From assembly GCA_005116955.1 (NCBI GenBank), contig SWDI01000006.1, positions 31,845-95,844 of the forward strand: a stretch of 64,000 nucleotides of DNA, written 5' to 3'. This document shows, piece after piece, positions 62,388 through 64,000 of this stretch (position 1 is its first letter; every line of letters begins with the position of its first letter). The DNA is from Nitrospira sp. GTDB lineage: Bacteria > Nitrospirota > Nitrospiria > Nitrospirales > Nitrospiraceae. The notes beneath the pieces are model-generated. The model did not search any database, was not told where the DNA came from, and saw nothing but the letters and a program-made list of their open reading frames with translations. A program made the translations under genes and the position numbers.

Positions 62388-62804
62388 ATGGAACTCTCAA
62401 TCATCGATAGTCTCAAAGCGGGCGGCAAGAAGTTAACGAAGGCCAGAAAGGCCATTCTTGCCGTTCTGGAGAAAAACGCTCTTCCGATTACGGTAGCTGA
62501 GGTGCATGCGGGTTTGGTTAAGGCCAGAACGAATGTCGATCTGGTCACGGTCTACCGTAACCTTGCGATGCTTCAAGAGCTTGGTCTGGTGAATGCCGTC
62601 GGATTTCATGAAGGGCAGATGCGCTATGAAGTGGTTCATGGACGGGCCCATCATCACCATATTCAGTGTCGAGGCTGTGGGAAGATCATTGATCTGATGC
62701 TGTGCCCGTTGAAAAAGTTGACGAAGCTCATAGAAGAACAAACTCGATTCTCCGTAGACGGTCATGCTTTGGAGTTTTTTGGTTGGTGCCCGCAATGCCG
62801 ATGA
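62388..62804 (+). CDS. Fur-family transcriptional regulator, Zur-like
   Basis: Metal-sensing repressor of 138 residues. The winged helix (LTKARKAILAVLEKN to VTVYRNLAMLQELGLV) is followed by the dimerisation domain with a His cluster (HGRAHHHHIQC, His88-91) and structural Zn cysteines Cys94/Cys97 and Cys134/Cys137. The sequence alone does not tell Fur, Zur and PerR apart. The downstream COG0523 GTPase and small His-rich protein point to zinc. ATG 62388 is preferred to the GTGs at 62379/62382. The stop overlaps the next start. Confidence 0.85.
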   Translation: MELSIIDSLKAGGKKLTKARKAILAVLEKNALPITVAEVHAGLVKARTNVDLVTVYRNLAMLQELGLVNAVGFHEGQMRYEVVHGRAHHHHIQCRGCGKIIDLMLCPLKKLTKLIEEQTRFSVDGHALEFFGWCPQCR

Positions 62805-63103
62805 CACGACTCATCAAAAAGGCCGGCCTTTGGGCGCTTGTCCTGGGTTATGTATTGTTGGTGCTGACACTCCAGCCGTTGTTGCTGGAACACACCTTCG
62901 CGGCCGGTACGTCTCACGAACATTCGGATCAAGATGTCTGCGCTTGGCTGGATCATGCTGCCAGCGCTGGATTGCATTCAGTCACGCCACCGCCAGTCCT
63001 TGTTCCTGTTCTAGACGCGACTACCTCTCTACTGAATCCTATCTTCAAGTTCGTTCCCCGCTCGTCTGATTCTGTCCGCGGTCCTCCTTTTTTCTCTTTC
63101 TAA
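62795..63103 (+). CDS. Small exported or membrane protein in the zinc operon
   Basis: A 102-residue protein overlapping the regulator gene by 10 bases. A hydrophobic segment (ALVLGYVLLVLTLQPLLL, about 14-31) acts as signal or anchor; the region after it (HTFAAGTSHEHSDQDVCAWLDHAAS) carries His, Cys and Asp that could bind metal. It resembles DUF2946-type proteins found beside metal genes, but this is uncertain. ATG 62795 is used; the frame extends upstream inside the regulator. Confidence 0.6.
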   Translation: MPMTRLIKKAGLWALVLGYVLLVLTLQPLLLEHTFAAGTSHEHSDQDVCAWLDHAASAGLHSVTPPPVLVPVLDATTSLLNPIFKFVPRSSDSVRGPPFFSF

Positions 63104-63310
63104 TTATTCAATTTCATCAATCGCTCCGTTGGTTGTGTCTCTCTGCACCTTGTGCGGGGAAGATCGGGTAGTCGTCGCTTTCCGCCTCCCGGAAACCGAC
63201 ACTCAAGGGGTTGGGCGTTCTTCACTTGTTATGAAGAGCGGTATCCGATCTTCTCCAGCAGAAGGTGTCCGAAGAGATAGTCCACGGTCTGAGGTAGAAG
63301 GAGGTGTGTG
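63104..63310. other. Intergenic region before the COG0523 GTPase
   Basis: About 200 bases with no gene. It holds a short inverted repeat TTTCCG/CGGAAA (about 63179-63195) and, at the end, the strong ribosome site of the GTPase. A second copy of the TGCAA-N5-TTGCA operator was not found, so the GTPase probably relies on read-through from the regulator promoter. Confidence 0.4.
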
Positions 63311-64000
63311 ATGGCGACGACGACTGAGATGCTGGCTCCAGTACCGGTAACGGTGTTAACCGGCTTTCTGGGGGCGGGTAAGACGACGCTGCTCAATCGG
63401 ATTCTGACGACGGAGCATGGGAAGCGGGTGGCGGTGATTGTCAACGAGTTTGGGGAGGTCGGCATCGACAATCAGTTGGTCATCGGTGCGGATGAAGAGA
63501 TCTTTGAGATGAACAACGGCTGCATCTGCTGCACCGTGCGGGGTGATTTGATCCGCATCATCGGAAATCTGCTCAAGCGGAAGGATCGATTCGACTACAT
63601 GGTGATCGAAACGACCGGGCTGGCCGATCCGGCTCCGGTTGCGCAGACATTCTTCGTCGATGACGAGATGAAGCGGCGGTTGTTGCTCGACGGAATCGTC
63701 ACCGTTGTCGATTCGAAACATATCTGGGAACATCTTGATACGAGTCCGGAAGCCAAAGAGCAAATCGCATTCGCCGATGTGATTCTCCTGAACAAAATTG
63801 ACCTGGTTCCGCCTGGCGAGGTGGACCGATTGGAAGTCAGGATTCGGGCTATCAACGTCATGGCGAAGATTCATCGGACGAAGGATGCACAGGTGGAGAT
63901 CAACCGGCTGTTGAACATCGGAGCGTTCGATCTGGGTCGTAAGTTGGACATCGATCCCAACTTTCTCGGCGAAGATGCGCATCAGCATGATCCGAGCGTG
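63311..64000 (+). CDS. COG0523/CobW-family GTPase, 5' part
   Basis: Metallochaperone GTPase of the CobW/ZNG1/YjiA group; the first 230 codons are visible and the gene runs off the window. P-loop GFLGAGKT is at 18-25, the CxCC metal motif in [11 protein letters not shown] with Cys71, Cys73 and Cys74, and the base-recognition motif NKIDL follows. A very strong Shine-Dalgarno AAGGAGGTG lies 5 bases before ATG 63311. Presence behind a Zur-like regulator suggests a zinc-allocation role during zinc shortage, rather than cobalamin synthesis. Confidence 0.92.
   Translation, partial: MATTTEMLAPVPVTVLTGFLGAGKTTLLNRILTTEHGKRVAVIVNEFGEVGIDNQLVIGADEEIFEMNNGCICCTVRGDLIRIIGNLLKRKDRFDYMVIETTGLADPAPVAQTFFVDDEMKRRLLLDGIVTVVDSKHIWEHLDTSPEAKEQIAFADVILLNKIDLVPPGEVDRLEVRIRAINVMAKIHRTKDAQVEINRLLNIGAFDLGRKLDIDPNFLGEDAHQHDPSV

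Noticed and set aside
62270-62548. Longer N-terminus of TatD
   Set aside because: It lacks family similarity and would run through the promoter and start of the divergent Fur-family gene; ATG 62269 gives MLIDTHTH.
1-64000. CRISPR arrays, tRNA or rRNA genes, prophage or complete insertion sequences
   Set aside because: No regularly spaced repeats, no tRNA-like T-loop/acceptor combinations and no integrase, phage or intact transposase frames were seen by eye.

Overview
The window reads as a chromosomal segment of a Gram-negative, LPS-making bacterium that also carries an actinobacterial-type 20S proteasome. That pairing, with LpxI-type lipid A synthesis and the gene order seen here, fits Nitrospira (phylum Nitrospirota) best. 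The genus is inferred from gene content; no rRNA or tRNA gene was seen to confirm it. Almost all the sequence is ordinary, densely packed chromosomal coding DNA with no intact mobile element.

Layout. 1-4.1 kb: translation block (ffh 3' end, rpsP, rimM, trmD, rplS, rnhB, yraN). 4.1-8.3 kb: division and envelope block (ftsE, ftsX, envC, ctp). 8.3-10.6 kb: a lone helix-hairpin-helix protein and thiS-thiG-thiE. 10.7-18.0 kb: proteasome island (mpa, dop, prcB, prcA, pafA) followed by an M23 peptidase. No Pup or UBact modifier gene is found in or beside it, and a perfect 16-bp palindrome lies at its predicted transcription start. 18.1-25.8 kb: two small envelope proteins, then a minus-strand run lon-thiL-DUF2062-HD hydrolase, and galU. 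26.1-41.0 kb: outer-membrane and lipid A block (bamA, two tandem ompH/skp genes, fabZ, lpxA, lpxI, a GnnA-like oxidoreductase, lpxB, msbA, a frameshifted acyltransferase, waaA, lpxK, and a heptosyltransferase-GmhB fusion). 41.1-50.1 kb: core or glycan genes (methyltransferase, two GT9 enzymes, GT2, epimerase, kdsC, manC, phosphomannomutase). 50.1-56.5 kb: DUF3108, fbp, class I aldolase, HtrA protease, ispD, ispF, cysE. 56.6-64 kb: psiF, a PEP mutase-nucleotidyltransferase fusion, truA, amiC, yacP, tatD, and a Zur-like regulator with a small His-containing protein and a COG0523 GTPase cut by the window end.

How the parts fit. FtsE, FtsX, EnvC and the AmiC-type amidase 54 kb away are the known partners of septal cell-wall splitting. 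The bamA-to-waaF block covers most of lipid A-Kdo-heptose assembly, but lpxD is absent from its usual place. fbp and the class I aldolase give the gluconeogenic steps an autotroph needs. The last three genes look like a zinc-homeostasis operon. The most notable items for follow-up are the modifier-less proteasome island and its palindrome, the A9 frameshift in the acyltransferase, the orphan PEP mutase fusion, the coupled leader ORF in front of bamA, and several promoters placed so close to start codons that the transcripts would be leaderless.
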